Assembly: GCA_900465685.1 (NCBI GenBank)
Contig: UEGR01000007.1
Coordinates: forward strand, 248,001 to 312,000
Length of the DNA: 64,000 nt
Reading direction: 5' to 3'
From: Hyphomicrobiales bacterium
Lineage (GTDB): Bacteria > Pseudomonadota > Alphaproteobacteria > Rhizobiales > Rhizobiaceae
Shown here: in pieces, positions 20,242 through 30,870 of the stretch
How positions within the stretch are numbered: the first letter of the stretch is position 1
Layout: every line of letters starts with the position of its first letter
Notes under the pieces: generated by a model
What the model saw: the letters and a program-made list of their open reading frames with translations, nothing else
Database searches by the model: none
Told to the model about the DNA's origin: nothing
Made by a program: the position numbers and the translations under genes

Positions 20242-20532
20242 ATGCCGCATTCACCGGAAGACAAAAAGCGTGCGCTGACGCGCCTTCGCCGCATCCGTGG
20301 ACAGGCGGAAGCGCTCGAACGCGCCGTGGAAGCGGGCACGGAATGTGCGGCGCTGCTGCAGCAGATCGCAGCTTTGCGCGGCGCGGCCAATGGCTTGATG
20401 GCGGAAGTTCTGGAAAGTCACTTCCGCGAGACATTCGGGCAAGCGCGTGAGACCATCGTGCGGGATGTCGCAACAGACCCGGATGCCGAGATCGATCAAA
20501 TCATGCAAATTTTGCGCACCTATCTGAAATAG
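20242..20532 (+). CDS. frmR: Formaldehyde-sensing repressor FrmR (DUF156 family)
   Basis: This 96-aa all-helical repressor of the FrmR/RcnR/CsoR family contains Pro2, Cys35 ([17 protein letters not shown]) and His60 (LESHFRETF). In FrmR, Pro2 and Cys35 are cross-linked by formaldehyde, which releases the operator. Presence of Pro2 argues for a formaldehyde sensor rather than a metal sensor. The next gene encodes the formaldehyde-oxidising dehydrogenase, and a matching operator lies upstream. The stop codon TAG overlaps the start of a palindromic repeat. Confidence 0.92.
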   Translation: MPHSPEDKKRALTRLRRIRGQAEALERAVEAGTECAALLQQIAALRGAANGLMAEVLESHFRETFGQARETIVRDVATDPDAEIDQIMQILRTYLK

Positions 20533-20603
20533 AGCGCCAAGTATTTGTTTTTACGTATTTCCCTAAGCAAAAGCCGTTTCGCACTTTTGCTGGAAATGCT
20601 CTA
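20531..20603. repeat. Dispersed palindromic repeat, copy 6 (partial composite)
   Basis: It starts with agagcg inside the frmR stop codon, then a tatttgttttt spacer and the palindrome ending gctggaaatgctctac. It sits between frmR and the dehydrogenase gene, within the presumed operon, and may form an mRNA hairpin there. Confidence 0.8.
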
Positions 20604-20629
20604 CTGTTCAACTGGAAGGGAACATCGTC

Positions 20630-21742
20630 ATGAAATCACGTGCAGCCGTTGCCTGGGAGGCAAAGAAGCCTCTCACCATCGAAACCGTCGAAATTGGCGG
20701 ACCGCGGGCTGGCGAAGTGCTGGTCGAAATCATGGCAACCGGCGTCTGCCACACTGACGCCTATACGCTGTCGGGTCTTGATTCCGAAGGCAAGTTCCCG
20801 GCCATTCTCGGCCATGAAGGTGCGGGCATCGTGCGCGAAGTCGGCGCGGGCGTGACCTCCGTCAAGCCGGGCGACCATGTGATCCCGCTTTACACGCCGG
20901 AATGCCGCCAGTGCAAAACCTGCCTGTCGCAGCGCTCGAACCTCTGCACCTCGATCCGCGCGACTCAGGGCCAGGGCCTGATGCCCGACAAGACCACGCG
21001 CTTCTCCTGCGATGGCGGCGAAGTGTTCCATTATATGGGCTGCTCGACCTTCTCGAACTTCACCGTTCTGCCGGAAATCGCGGTCGCCAAGGTGCGTGAA
21101 GACGCGCCATTCGACAAGATCTGCTATATCGGCTGCGGCGTCACCACCGGCATCGGCGCAGTGATCTACACGGCAAAGGTTCGTCCGGGTTCGAATGTCG
21201 TGGTGTTCGGCCTCGGCGGCATCGGCCTCAATGTCATTCAGGGCGCACGCATGGTCGGCGCTGACAAGATTATCGGCGTGGATATCAACCCGTCCAAGGT
21301 CGAAATGGCGAAGAAGTTTGGCATGACCGACTTCGTCAACCCGCGCGAAGTGGGCAATGACAAGGTGGTTCAGGCCATTCAGGACCTGACCGATGGCGGC
21401 GCGGACTATTCCTTCGACGCAACCGGCAACACCGATGTCATGCGTCAGGCGCTGGAATGCTGCCATCGCGGCTGGGGTGAATCCATCATCATCGGCGTTG
21501 CCGAAGCAGGCAAGGAAATCGCCACGCGTCCGTTCCAGCTGGTCACGGGCCGCGTCTGGAAAGGCACCGCCTTCGGTGGCGCGCGCGGTCGCACCGACGT
21601 ACCGAAGATTGTCGACTGGTACATGGACGGCAAGATCAACATTGACGATCTGATCACCCACACCATGCCGCTGGATGAAATCAACACGGCTTTCGACCTG
21701 ATGCATGAAGGCAAGTCGATCCGTTCGGTGATTGTTTACTGA
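20630..21742 (+). CDS. adhC: S-(hydroxymethyl)glutathione dehydrogenase (class III alcohol dehydrogenase)
   Basis: It oxidises the formaldehyde-glutathione adduct to S-formylglutathione with NAD. The 370-aa product has catalytic zinc ligands Cys40 (TGVCHTDAY) and His62 (GHEGAG), and structural zinc cysteines at 92, 95, 98 and 106 ([15 protein letters not shown]). The NAD fold [13 protein letters not shown] follows. It is often called frmA. The stop overlaps the next start by one base (tgATGa). The ribosome site is AAGGGAAC. Repression by FrmR is expected. Confidence 0.97.
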   Translation: MKSRAAVAWEAKKPLTIETVEIGGPRAGEVLVEIMATGVCHTDAYTLSGLDSEGKFPAILGHEGAGIVREVGAGVTSVKPGDHVIPLYTPECRQCKTCLSQRSNLCTSIRATQGQGLMPDKTTRFSCDGGEVFHYMGCSTFSNFTVLPEIAVAKVREDAPFDKICYIGCGVTTGIGAVIYTAKVRPGSNVVVFGLGGIGLNVIQGARMVGADKIIGVDINPSKVEMAKKFGMTDFVNPREVGNDKVVQAIQDLTDGGADYSFDATGNTDVMRQALECCHRGWGESIIIGVAEAGKEIATRPFQLVTGRVWKGTAFGGARGRTDVPKIVDWYMDGKINIDDLITHTMPLDEINTAFDLMHEGKSIRSVIVY

Positions 21743-22215
21743 TGAGCGAAAAGACGCTGATATCCCGCTGGGACGAGCTGGATGATTTTACCCCGCGCGC
21801 ACTTTATGCGCTGCTGAAATTGCGCGTGGATATTTTCGTGGTGGAGCAGAAATGCCCCTATCCGGAAATCGACGGCAAGGACATTGGCGCTTTCCACCTG
21901 CGCATTCTTGACGGCGACGAACTCGCAGCCGCATTGCGGGTTCTGCCGCCGGAAAGCGAAGGCAAACCCGCCAAGATCGGACGTGTGGTCGTGGCCCCGG
22001 ATTACCGGGGCTACCAGCTCGGCCGAAGGCTGATGCAGGAAGCAATTGCTTTTTCGGAAGAACGCTTTCCCGGCACCGCCATCGAGCTGGGCGGCCAGAG
22101 CCATTTGCAGAAATTCTACGGCTCGTTTGGTTTCGAAGCCATTTCGGACGAATATCTGGAAGACGGCATCCCGCATGTAGACATGCGGCTGCAACCGCAA
22201 AGAAAGAGCAACTAA
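21742..22215 (+). CDS. GNAT acetyltransferase, ElaA-like
   Basis: This 157-aa protein resembles ElaA (opening FTPRALYALLKLRVDIFVVEQ). The acetyl-CoA binding stretch is VVAPDYRGYQLGRRLMQEAI. It overlaps adhC by one base at its start and the DUF1345 gene by one base at its end, so translation is probably coupled. Placement inside the formaldehyde operon suggests co-regulation, but no role in formaldehyde metabolism is known to me. Confidence 0.87.
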   Translation: MSEKTLISRWDELDDFTPRALYALLKLRVDIFVVEQKCPYPEIDGKDIGAFHLRILDGDELAAALRVLPPESEGKPAKIGRVVVAPDYRGYQLGRRLMQEAIAFSEERFPGTAIELGGQSHLQKFYGSFGFEAISDEYLEDGIPHVDMRLQPQRKSN

Positions 22216-22871
22216 TGTTCCTGCTGCGCCGCCATATGTCCTTCTATCTCGCGGCTATCGGCGGCGCGGCAGCCTTTATCGTCTCCTGGCTTCTGAAAAG
22301 CCCGCTTGCGCCAGTCATCGGCGCAAACACATTCTTCGTGCTTTATCTGGCACTCACTTTGACGGTCATGCCGAAGCTCACGGCGGCATTTCTCAAAAAG
22401 CACGCGGCCAGCACCGATGAACCGGCATGGATCATCTTTCTGGTGACTTTCGCAACTGTCATCGTGGCGGTTGTGTCGCTGTTCATCGTGGTCAACAGGC
22501 ACCCGCAGGCCGACAGTTTCACGCTGGTGACCACACTTGCGTCGGTGCCGCTCGGCTGGGCAACCATACACATGCTGACGGCCATTCACTACGCCCATGC
22601 CTATTGGCAGCCCCGTGATCCGGCCGGCGATGACAGCAGCCACGCCAGCCGCTATCGCGGCGGCTTCGACTTTCCCGGCACGCCGGAACCATCGGGTTGG
22701 GACTTCGCCTATTACGCCTATGTCATCGGCATGACCGCGCAAACATCGGATACGAGCGTCACCACCACCACCATGCGGCGGCTGACGCTGATGCACAGCG
22801 TGGTATCCTATTTCTTCAACACCATTCTCGTCGCGGCAGCGGTCAATGCCGCCGTAGCGCTCGGCAGCTGA
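22215..22871 (+). CDS. DUF1345 inner-membrane protein
   Basis: This 218-aa protein has five to six hydrophobic segments: residues about 8-26, 35-52, 75-96, 103-125 and at the C-terminus. The family signature is seen in the late block WDFAYYAYVIGMTAQTSDT and LTLMHSVVSYFFNT. Function is unknown. Its ATG shares a base with the preceding stop, and fghA starts 39 nt downstream, so it is embedded in the formaldehyde operon. Confidence 0.85.
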   Translation: MFLLRRHMSFYLAAIGGAAAFIVSWLLKSPLAPVIGANTFFVLYLALTLTVMPKLTAAFLKKHAASTDEPAWIIFLVTFATVIVAVVSLFIVVNRHPQADSFTLVTTLASVPLGWATIHMLTAIHYAHAYWQPRDPAGDDSSHASRYRGGFDFPGTPEPSGWDFAYYAYVIGMTAQTSDTSVTTTTMRRLTLMHSVVSYFFNTILVAAAVNAAVALGS

Positions 22872-22910
22872 TGTTGCCCAATCTGCGCCAAATCAGGAAC
22901 TGGAATTCTT

Positions 22911-23753
22911 ATGACAACGACCCTGGAAACGATTTCGACTGCGAAGTGCTTTGGCGGAACGCAAGGCGTCTATCGGCACAAAAGCGAAACCACCCAGTGC
23001 GACATGACCTTTGCCGTCTTCCTGCCGCCACAGGCTGCAAACGGACCGGTGCCGGTGCTCTGGTATCTGTCCGGACTGACCTGCACACATCAAAACGTGA
23101 TGGACAAAGGCGAATATCGGCAATTGGCCGCAGAACTTGGAATTGCCGTTATTTGCCCCGATACGAGCCCGCGCGGTGATGACGTTCAGGATGAGTCGGA
23201 TAACTGGCAGTTTGGCAAGGGCGCAGGCTTTTACGTCGACGCGACGCAGGAGCCTTTCGCCAAGAATTACCAGATGTACAGCTATATCACGCAGGAACTG
23301 ACCGAACTGGTTGCCGCTGAATTTCCGCTCGATATGGCGCGGCAGGCCATTACCGGCCATTCCATGGGCGGTCATGGCGCGCTGACGATTGCGCTGAAAA
23401 ATCCCGACCGGTTCAAATCGGCCTCGGCTTTCGCGCCTATCGTGCAACCGTCGACCGCCGGATGGTCGAAGCCAGCACTGGAAAAATATCTCGGGGTCGA
23501 AGAGCGCGCATGGCGTCCCTATGACGCGTCACTGCTGATTGAGGACGGCTACAAGTTTCCGGCGTTTCTCGTTGATCAGGGCACCGCGGACGGTTTCCTG
23601 AATGACGGGCTGCGCCCGTGGCTGCTGGAAGAAGCCTGCAAGAAGGCTGGCATTCCGCTCACGCTCAATATGCGCGAGGGCTATGATCATTCCTATTTCT
23701 TCATTTCGACATTCATGGACGACCATCTTCGCTGGCATGCGGCGCGCCTCTAA
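22911..23753 (+). CDS. fghA: S-formylglutathione hydrolase
   Basis: It hydrolyses S-formylglutathione to formate and glutathione, completing the pathway begun by adhC. The 280-aa alpha/beta-hydrolase of the esterase D family has nucleophile Ser151 in GHSMGGHG. His in the block GYDHSYFFISTFMDDH is the likely catalytic base. YLSGLTCTHQNVMDK is diagnostic. It is the last gene of the run, followed by a strong bidirectional terminator at 23762. Confidence 0.96.
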   Translation: MTTTLETISTAKCFGGTQGVYRHKSETTQCDMTFAVFLPPQAANGPVPVLWYLSGLTCTHQNVMDKGEYRQLAAELGIAVICPDTSPRGDDVQDESDNWQFGKGAGFYVDATQEPFAKNYQMYSYITQELTELVAAEFPLDMARQAITGHSMGGHGALTIALKNPDRFKSASAFAPIVQPSTAGWSKPALEKYLGVEERAWRPYDASLLIEDGYKFPAFLVDQGTADGFLNDGLRPWLLEEACKKAGIPLTLNMREGYDHSYFFISTFMDDHLRWHAARL

Positions 23754-23761
23754 CAGCAACG

Positions 23762-23788
23762 AAAGCCCGACTTGGTCGGGCTTTTTGC
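23762..23788. terminator. Bidirectional terminator between fghA and the P450 gene
   Basis: A 10-bp perfect stem (aaagcccgac / gtcgggcttt) with a 3-nt loop is followed by T residues. It lies 8 nt after fghA and abuts the stop of the convergent P450 gene. Confidence 0.9.
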
Positions 23789-25182
23789 TATCGCTTCATC
23801 ACCTTCATCGGCAGACCGCCCTGCGGCTGCGTGGTGAGCTTTTGCACCGGCCACGGCTTTGTTGTCTCCAGCACGTCGAAGCGGTGACCCTCGAGCAGGG
23901 TCGCCAGCGCAATCACCGCTTCCTGCAAGGCAAAGCTGGCCCCGATGCAGACACGTGCGCCAGCGCCGAACGGCAGATATTGGAAACGGTCGAGCCGTTC
24001 GCGGTTTTCCGACCAGAAGCGCTGCGGCATGAAAGCATCTGGCTGATCCCAATAGAGCCGGTGACGATGGATCACCCACGGCATGACCAGAACAGTCGCG
24101 CCCTTCGGTATTTCCAGATCGCCATAGCGATCATTTTCCGCCGCCTCTCGATTGATCGATGGCGCAGGCGGATAAAGGCGCATCGCCTCTTCGAAAGCCG
24201 CACGCGTGAAAGGCAGGCTGGCCAGCCACTCATGCGGCGGTAGATCGCGCCCACCCTTTTCGAGAAAAGTGTCGATTTCCGCCTCGACACGCTCGCGTTC
24301 TTCGGGGGCCTTGGCGAGCAGATAAAGCGTCCAGCCAAGCGCCCGCGCTGTCGTTTCGTGGCCAGCGCCAATGAAGGTGATGATGTTGTCTTCGATCTCG
24401 GAACGGCTCAAGCCCTCAGGGCCTTCGGCGCGCAGAAGCAGCGTCAGGAAGTCGCTCGGCACCGCCTCGCCCTTATCCATACGCGCCTTGCGCATGGCAA
24501 TCGTGTCGGAGACAAGCGCCCGGAAAAAGCCCAGCGACTGCTGGCCGCGCAAACGCGTGAGACGTGGCAACCAGTCGGGCAGTCCAAGCAAGTCAAAGGG
24601 ATCGACGCGGCCCATGGTTTCGAACAGCTTGTCGATCTGACGCGCGAAGTCATTGGGATCGCCCGCGATCTCGCCGGAAAACAGCGTTTCGGCCAGAATG
24701 TCGTAGGTCAGGAGCGTCATGTCATGGGCGATATCGGTGATCATGCCGCTGGTCTTGTAGCGCTCTACGAACAGGCGCGAACGGTCGCGCATGGCTTCCG
24801 CAAAACCGCCGATATGACGCGGCGTGAAGACCGGCGCCATGGCTTTGCGCGAGCGCTTCCACACCTGCCCCTCAGCCGTCAGGAGACCGTCGCGCAGCAG
24901 CGGACGCAGAACGCGCTGGCGGATGGCGGACATCGGATAATTGGCGGCATTATCCACCAGCACATGGCGGATCAATCCAGGGTCGTTGGCGATGATGGTC
25001 TTGAGGCCAAACCAGCTAACGGAAATCCACCGTTCATTGTAGGATGGCTCGCCCCATAGCTCGAGCGGGTTTTTGTAGACGACACGCATCATCTCGAAGC
25101 GCCCGACCGGCTTTTCGCGCGGGCGTGGCGCTGGCGGCACGAAGGGCTTGAGCGCTTCCGGTATCATCGTCGCTGTTTCCAT
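23788..25182 (-). CDS. Cytochrome P450
   Basis: This 464-aa haem-thiolate monooxygenase has the haem-binding FGAGARVCIG with ligand Cys412. The I-helix oxygen-binding motif is FIGAGHETTARAL. The K-helix ExxR is EAMR. No transmembrane anchor is evident. No ferredoxin, ferredoxin reductase or obvious substrate-pathway gene lies nearby, so electron donors and substrate are unknown. It is convergent with fghA and divergent from gyrB, with a 293-bp gap. Confidence 0.95.
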   Translation of the reverse strand: METATMIPEALKPFVPPAPRPREKPVGRFEMMRVVYKNPLELWGEPSYNERWISVSWFGLKTIIANDPGLIRHVLVDNAANYPMSAIRQRVLRPLLRDGLLTAEGQVWKRSRKAMAPVFTPRHIGGFAEAMRDRSRLFVERYKTSGMITDIAHDMTLLTYDILAETLFSGEIAGDPNDFARQIDKLFETMGRVDPFDLLGLPDWLPRLTRLRGQQSLGFFRALVSDTIAMRKARMDKGEAVPSDFLTLLLRAEGPEGLSRSEIEDNIITFIGAGHETTARALGWTLYLLAKAPEERERVEAEIDTFLEKGGRDLPPHEWLASLPFTRAAFEEAMRLYPPAPSINREAAENDRYGDLEIPKGATVLVMPWVIHRHRLYWDQPDAFMPQRFWSENRERLDRFQYLPFGAGARVCIGASFALQEAVIALATLLEGHRFDVLETTKPWPVQKLTTQPQGGLPMKVMKR

Positions 25183-25350
25183 CAGGCGCTCCTCGCACTA
25201 TCGGGTTTCGAACACCCGCCCAATACCCTGCTTCATGACATATAAGGGCCAATTGTGGCGCTTCCAGAAGCCGATCCGCAGCCAGTTTCGTCATATGCGG
25301 TGGAGATGCGCTCAAACGACCGGAATCCCCGGTAAATTTACCTCGAAAAT

Positions 25351-25379
25351 TTGGAAAATATGCCGTTAGCGCCTATATT
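25351..25379 (+). promoter_or_regulatory. Candidate gyrB promoter
   Basis: TTGGAA at 25351-25356 and TATATT at 25374-25379 are separated by exactly 17 bp. This predicts a start near 25386 and a leader of about 90 nt before the gyrB ATG. Confidence 0.65.
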
Positions 25380-25400
25380 AAAGCCATGTTTGTCGTGTGA

Positions 25401-27920
<2,520 letters not shown>

Positions 27921-27940
27921 TCCAGTTCTGCACCGTTACA

Positions 27941-27970
27941 AAAAAGGCCTCTGTTCGCAGAGGCCTTTTT
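27941..27970 (+). terminator. gyrB terminator
   Basis: A 13-bp perfect stem (aaaaaggcctctg / cagaggccttttt) with a TTCG tetraloop is a textbook rho-independent terminator. Confidence 0.95.
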
Positions 27971-28014
27971 ATTTGTCTGCTGTTTGGGAACCGGCGGATT
28001 AGCAGCGGCAAAAA

Positions 28015-28042
28015 GAAAGGCCCCGCATGTGCGGGGCCTTTC
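28015..28042 (-). terminator. Terminator of the Omp25-family gene
   Basis: A 12-bp stem (gaaaggccccgc / gcggggcctttc) with a 4-nt loop is followed on the minus strand by a T-run. It lies 24 nt beyond the porin gene stop. Confidence 0.9.
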
Positions 28043-28065
28043 TCATGCAATCCTTTAACGCTGGA

Positions 28066-28752
28066 TCAGAACTTGTAGGCAACGCCCAGACGAACTTCGT
28101 TGGTCTTGAAGTCGTTCTTGACGCTGAGGCCACCGAAGTCGATGTTTTTGTCGCCGTAGTCGGTGTAGCGGTATTCAAGACGAACGATCAGATTGTCAGT
28201 TGCGGCATAGTCTACACCGCCGCCAACGGTCCAGCCGGTGAGCGTCTTGCTTTCAGAGAAGCCGATACCGTCGATCGTGCCGCTGTTCTTGACGTCGCCG
28301 AATGCCACACCGCCAGCGATGTAAGGCAGGAAGCGGTCAAAGGCGTAACCAGCGCGGGCACGAACGGCACCCGACCAGCGCAGCTTGTTTTCAAACGAAC
28401 CAACTTCGAGGTCGCCGTCATAAACGCGGATGCCCTTCGACAGGTCGTTATAGGTGATGTCACCGTCGATACCGAGCACAACATTGTTGCCCAGATCGAA
28501 GTTGTAACCGGCATAAAGACCCCCGAGGAAGCCATCCGGCTTCACGCTGTCATTGGTGAAAACGTCACCACTGAAGTCGGCCTTGCCCCAGCCGTAGCCA
28601 ACCTGGCCACCGATGTAAGCACCGTTCCAGGTGAATGTCGGAGCAACGACAACAGGTGCTGGCTCTTGTTCGATAACCGCGTCAGCAGCCTTTGCGCCAG
28701 TGGCAGCAACGAGGGCGACAGTGGATGCGAGAAGAAGCGCTTTGAGCTTCAT
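28066..28752 (-). CDS. Outer-membrane protein, Omp25/Omp31 family
   Basis: This 228-aa eight-strand beta-barrel has a signal peptide of about 22 residues ending TGAKA. The predicted mature protein starts Ala-Asp (ADAVIEQEPAP). Family features are WNGAYIGGQVGYGWGK, ARAGYAFDRFLPYIAGG, GGGVDYAATDN, and the terminal RLGVAYKF with C-terminal Phe. Brucella species carry several paralogues (Omp25, 25b-d, Omp31), and the exact paralogue is not assigned. The ATG has a strong AGGAGG site, and a TATATT -10 candidate lies near 28795-28800. Confidence 0.93.
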   Translation of the reverse strand: MKLKALLLASTVALVAATGAKAADAVIEQEPAPVVVAPTFTWNGAYIGGQVGYGWGKADFSGDVFTNDSVKPDGFLGGLYAGYNFDLGNNVVLGIDGDITYNDLSKGIRVYDGDLEVGSFENKLRWSGAVRARAGYAFDRFLPYIAGGVAFGDVKNSGTIDGIGFSESKTLTGWTVGGGVDYAATDNLIVRLEYRYTDYGDKNIDFGGLSVKNDFKTNEVRLGVAYKF

Positions 28753-29001
28753 GATGAACCTCCTGAAGGAAATTTACTGAACCAAGCTTGCCCTTAATAT
28801 AAGCGATTGCTCATAAAAGTCTGTAGCAGCGGGGCCACAGCAAGAAGAATCTGCAAAATGCCGTACACGAAGCCGTGAAACCGCTTCTTATAGTTAAAAA
28901 TCGGGCACTAACTGCCAAAAATGCCGCAAGACCTGCACGCTATATTAATCCCGATCCAATCAAGCTATAGAAAGTCGGGCTTAATGGGGCGGGAGACTGA
29001 T

Positions 29002-30114
29002 ATGCGGATAGCGGGCAGCAGCGAACGGATCGACTGGGTCGATATTGCCAAGGGCATCTGCATTATCTTCGTCGTCATGATGCATTCGACATTGGGCGTT
29101 GAAAAGGCAGCTGGCGCTGAAGGCTGGATGCATTATGTGGTCGCCTTCGCCAAACCGTTCCGCATGCCGGATTTCTTCATGATTTCCGGGCTGTTTCTCA
29201 GCCTCGTCATCGACCGGCCATGGCGGCGTTATCTCGACCGCAAGGTCGTGCATTTCCTCTATTTCTACATTCTGTGGCTCACCATACAATTTGCCTTCAA
29301 GGCACCAGGCATTGCCAGCGAAGCTGGTGTTTCGGGCGTTGTGCAAGCCTATCTCATGGCGTTCCTTGAGCCGTTCGGGACGCTCTGGTTCATCTATATC
29401 CTCCCCGTCTTCTTTGTTGCGACGCGACTTTTGAAGCGTGTGCCGGTGGGGGTGACCTTTACAGTGCTGGCCGTGCTGGAAATCCTGCCTGTGCATACGG
29501 GCTGGGTGATGATCGACGAGTTCTGCTCGCGTTTTGTTTATTTCTTCGCCGGCTATGCCTTCGCACCGGCCATCTTCAAGATCGCCGACTGGCTGCGCGA
29601 GCGCCCGCTCGTCGGCATTGCCGGGCTGCTCGTCTGGGGCCTTGTTGAATACAAGCTTGTCTTCATGCCGGTGCCGGAAAGCCTCTCGTCGCTGATCGCG
29701 CCCGCCAGCGATCTTTTGAACGGGCGCGGCGCTGTCAGCGATCTGCCCATTATTTCGCTTCTGCTGGGACTGGTCGGCGCGCTGGCGATCATTTCGATCT
29801 CTTCGATCTTAAGCCTGCTGCCTGCGCGAAACTGGCTGCATCGCGCCTTGAGCTGGCTCGGCGCGCATTCGATTGTGATCTATCTGGCCTTCTTCCTGCC
29901 GATGGCCATTGCGCGCACAGTGCTGCTGAAATTCGGCTTCATCGATATCGGCACCGTATCACTTTTGACCACCGCATCCGGCGTGGTCGGGCCAGTCATT
30001 CTTTATGGGCTTATTCAATGGACCGGCTATGGACAGTTTCTGTTCCGCCGCCCCGCATGGGCCTACATTGATCAGGCATCGCAAAAGAAAACGGCGGCCA
30101 CAGCCGCCGTTTGA
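29002..30114 (+). CDS. Acyltransferase 3 family membrane protein
   Basis: This 370-aa inner-membrane protein has about ten transmembrane helices. The opening ERIDWVDIAKGICIIFVVMMHS carries the family's catalytic His near residue 29. Relatives acetylate or succinylate sugars on surface glycans (OpgC-like) or act in antibiotic biosynthesis. A link to cyclic glucan modification is possible in this genus but not shown. The start at 29002 has GGGAG upstream, and an ATG at 28984 is an alternative. It is monocistronic, divergent from the omp gene, with its 3' end close to convergent RNase D. Confidence 0.88.
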   Translation: MRIAGSSERIDWVDIAKGICIIFVVMMHSTLGVEKAAGAEGWMHYVVAFAKPFRMPDFFMISGLFLSLVIDRPWRRYLDRKVVHFLYFYILWLTIQFAFKAPGIASEAGVSGVVQAYLMAFLEPFGTLWFIYILPVFFVATRLLKRVPVGVTFTVLAVLEILPVHTGWVMIDEFCSRFVYFFAGYAFAPAIFKIADWLRERPLVGIAGLLVWGLVEYKLVFMPVPESLSSLIAPASDLLNGRGAVSDLPIISLLLGLVGALAIISISSILSLLPARNWLHRALSWLGAHSIVIYLAFFLPMAIARTVLLKFGFIDIGTVSLLTTASGVVGPVILYGLIQWTGYGQFLFRRPAWAYIDQASQKKTAATAAV

Positions 30115-30140
30115 TGGGGACACAATATTCGCACCAAGCC

Positions 30141-30758
30141 CTAGCTATGCGCGAAAATATCGTCTTCCGGCCAGCCCATCAGATCGAGTTCCGAACGGGT
30201 CGGCAGGAATTTGAAGCAGGCTTCAGCCTGTTTCGCGCGGCCATCACGCTCAAGACGCTGTTCCAGAACAGCCTTCAGGCGATGCAGGTAAAGCACGTCG
30301 GAAGCGGCATATTCGAGTTGCGCCTGCGAGAGAATTTCCGCGGCCCAATCGGATGACTGCTGCTGCTTGGAGATCGAAACATCCAGAAGCTCGTTGCACA
30401 GTTCCTTGAGACCGTGACGGTCCGTATAGGTGCGGGTGAGTTTCGATGCGATCTTGGTGCAGAAGACCGGCTGCGGCATGGTGCCGAAGGCATGGGCCAG
30501 CACCGCCAGATCGAACCGGCCGAAATGGAAGATCTTGGTGATCGAGCGATCCTTCAGAAGCTTGACCAGATTGGGTGCCTTCTTTTGACCCGCTTCGATC
30601 TGGATTACGTCTGCCGTGCCGTCACCGGGTGAAATCTGCACCACGCAGAGCCGGTCGCGATGCGGGTTCAGCCCCAGCGTCTCGGTATCAATGGCGACCG
30701 CATCCACCTGATAATGATCGAGGTTCGGCAGATCGTTTTTATGAAAACGGATGGTCAT
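30141..30758 (-). CDS. Ribonuclease D-like 3'-5' exonuclease
   Basis: This 205-aa DEDD exonuclease has the first acidic pair Asp24/Glu26 (AIDTETLGL), a second Asp in FHFGRFDLAVL, and the DEDDy Tyr and Asp in EYAASDVLYLHRLK. It has only the catalytic domain and lacks the HRDC domains of full-length RNase D, as is common in alphaproteobacteria. AAGGACAACTG precedes the ATG. Its 5' leader holds tandem copies of the neighbouring peptidase's 3' end. Confidence 0.9.
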   Translation of the reverse strand: MTIRFHKNDLPNLDHYQVDAVAIDTETLGLNPHRDRLCVVQISPGDGTADVIQIEAGQKKAPNLVKLLKDRSITKIFHFGRFDLAVLAHAFGTMPQPVFCTKIASKLTRTYTDRHGLKELCNELLDVSISKQQQSSDWAAEILSQAQLEYAASDVLYLHRLKAVLEQRLERDGRAKQAEACFKFLPTRSELDLMGWPEDDIFAHS

Positions 30759-30770
30759 TCAGTTGTCCTT

Positions 30771-30870
30771 GTTTCGCGGCAGTTGCCGCCGTAATGCGGG
30801 CCGGTTTAGCGGCTGTTGCCGCCATAATGCGAGCCCTACTTGGCGGCAATAGCCGCCATAATCCGAGCCC
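30771..30870 (-). repeat. Three tandem 33-bp copies of the peptidase gene 3' end
   Basis: On the minus strand three degenerate units follow one another: 30870-30838, 30836-30804 and 30803-30771. The first encodes the actual peptidase C-terminus (ARIMAAIAAK). The other two would encode ARIMAATAAK and ARITAATAAK. Each unit contains a GGCGGC...GCCGCC inverted repeat. One extra base at 30837 creates the real stop and shifts frame. The last two units lie in the RNase D leader. Confidence 0.85.
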
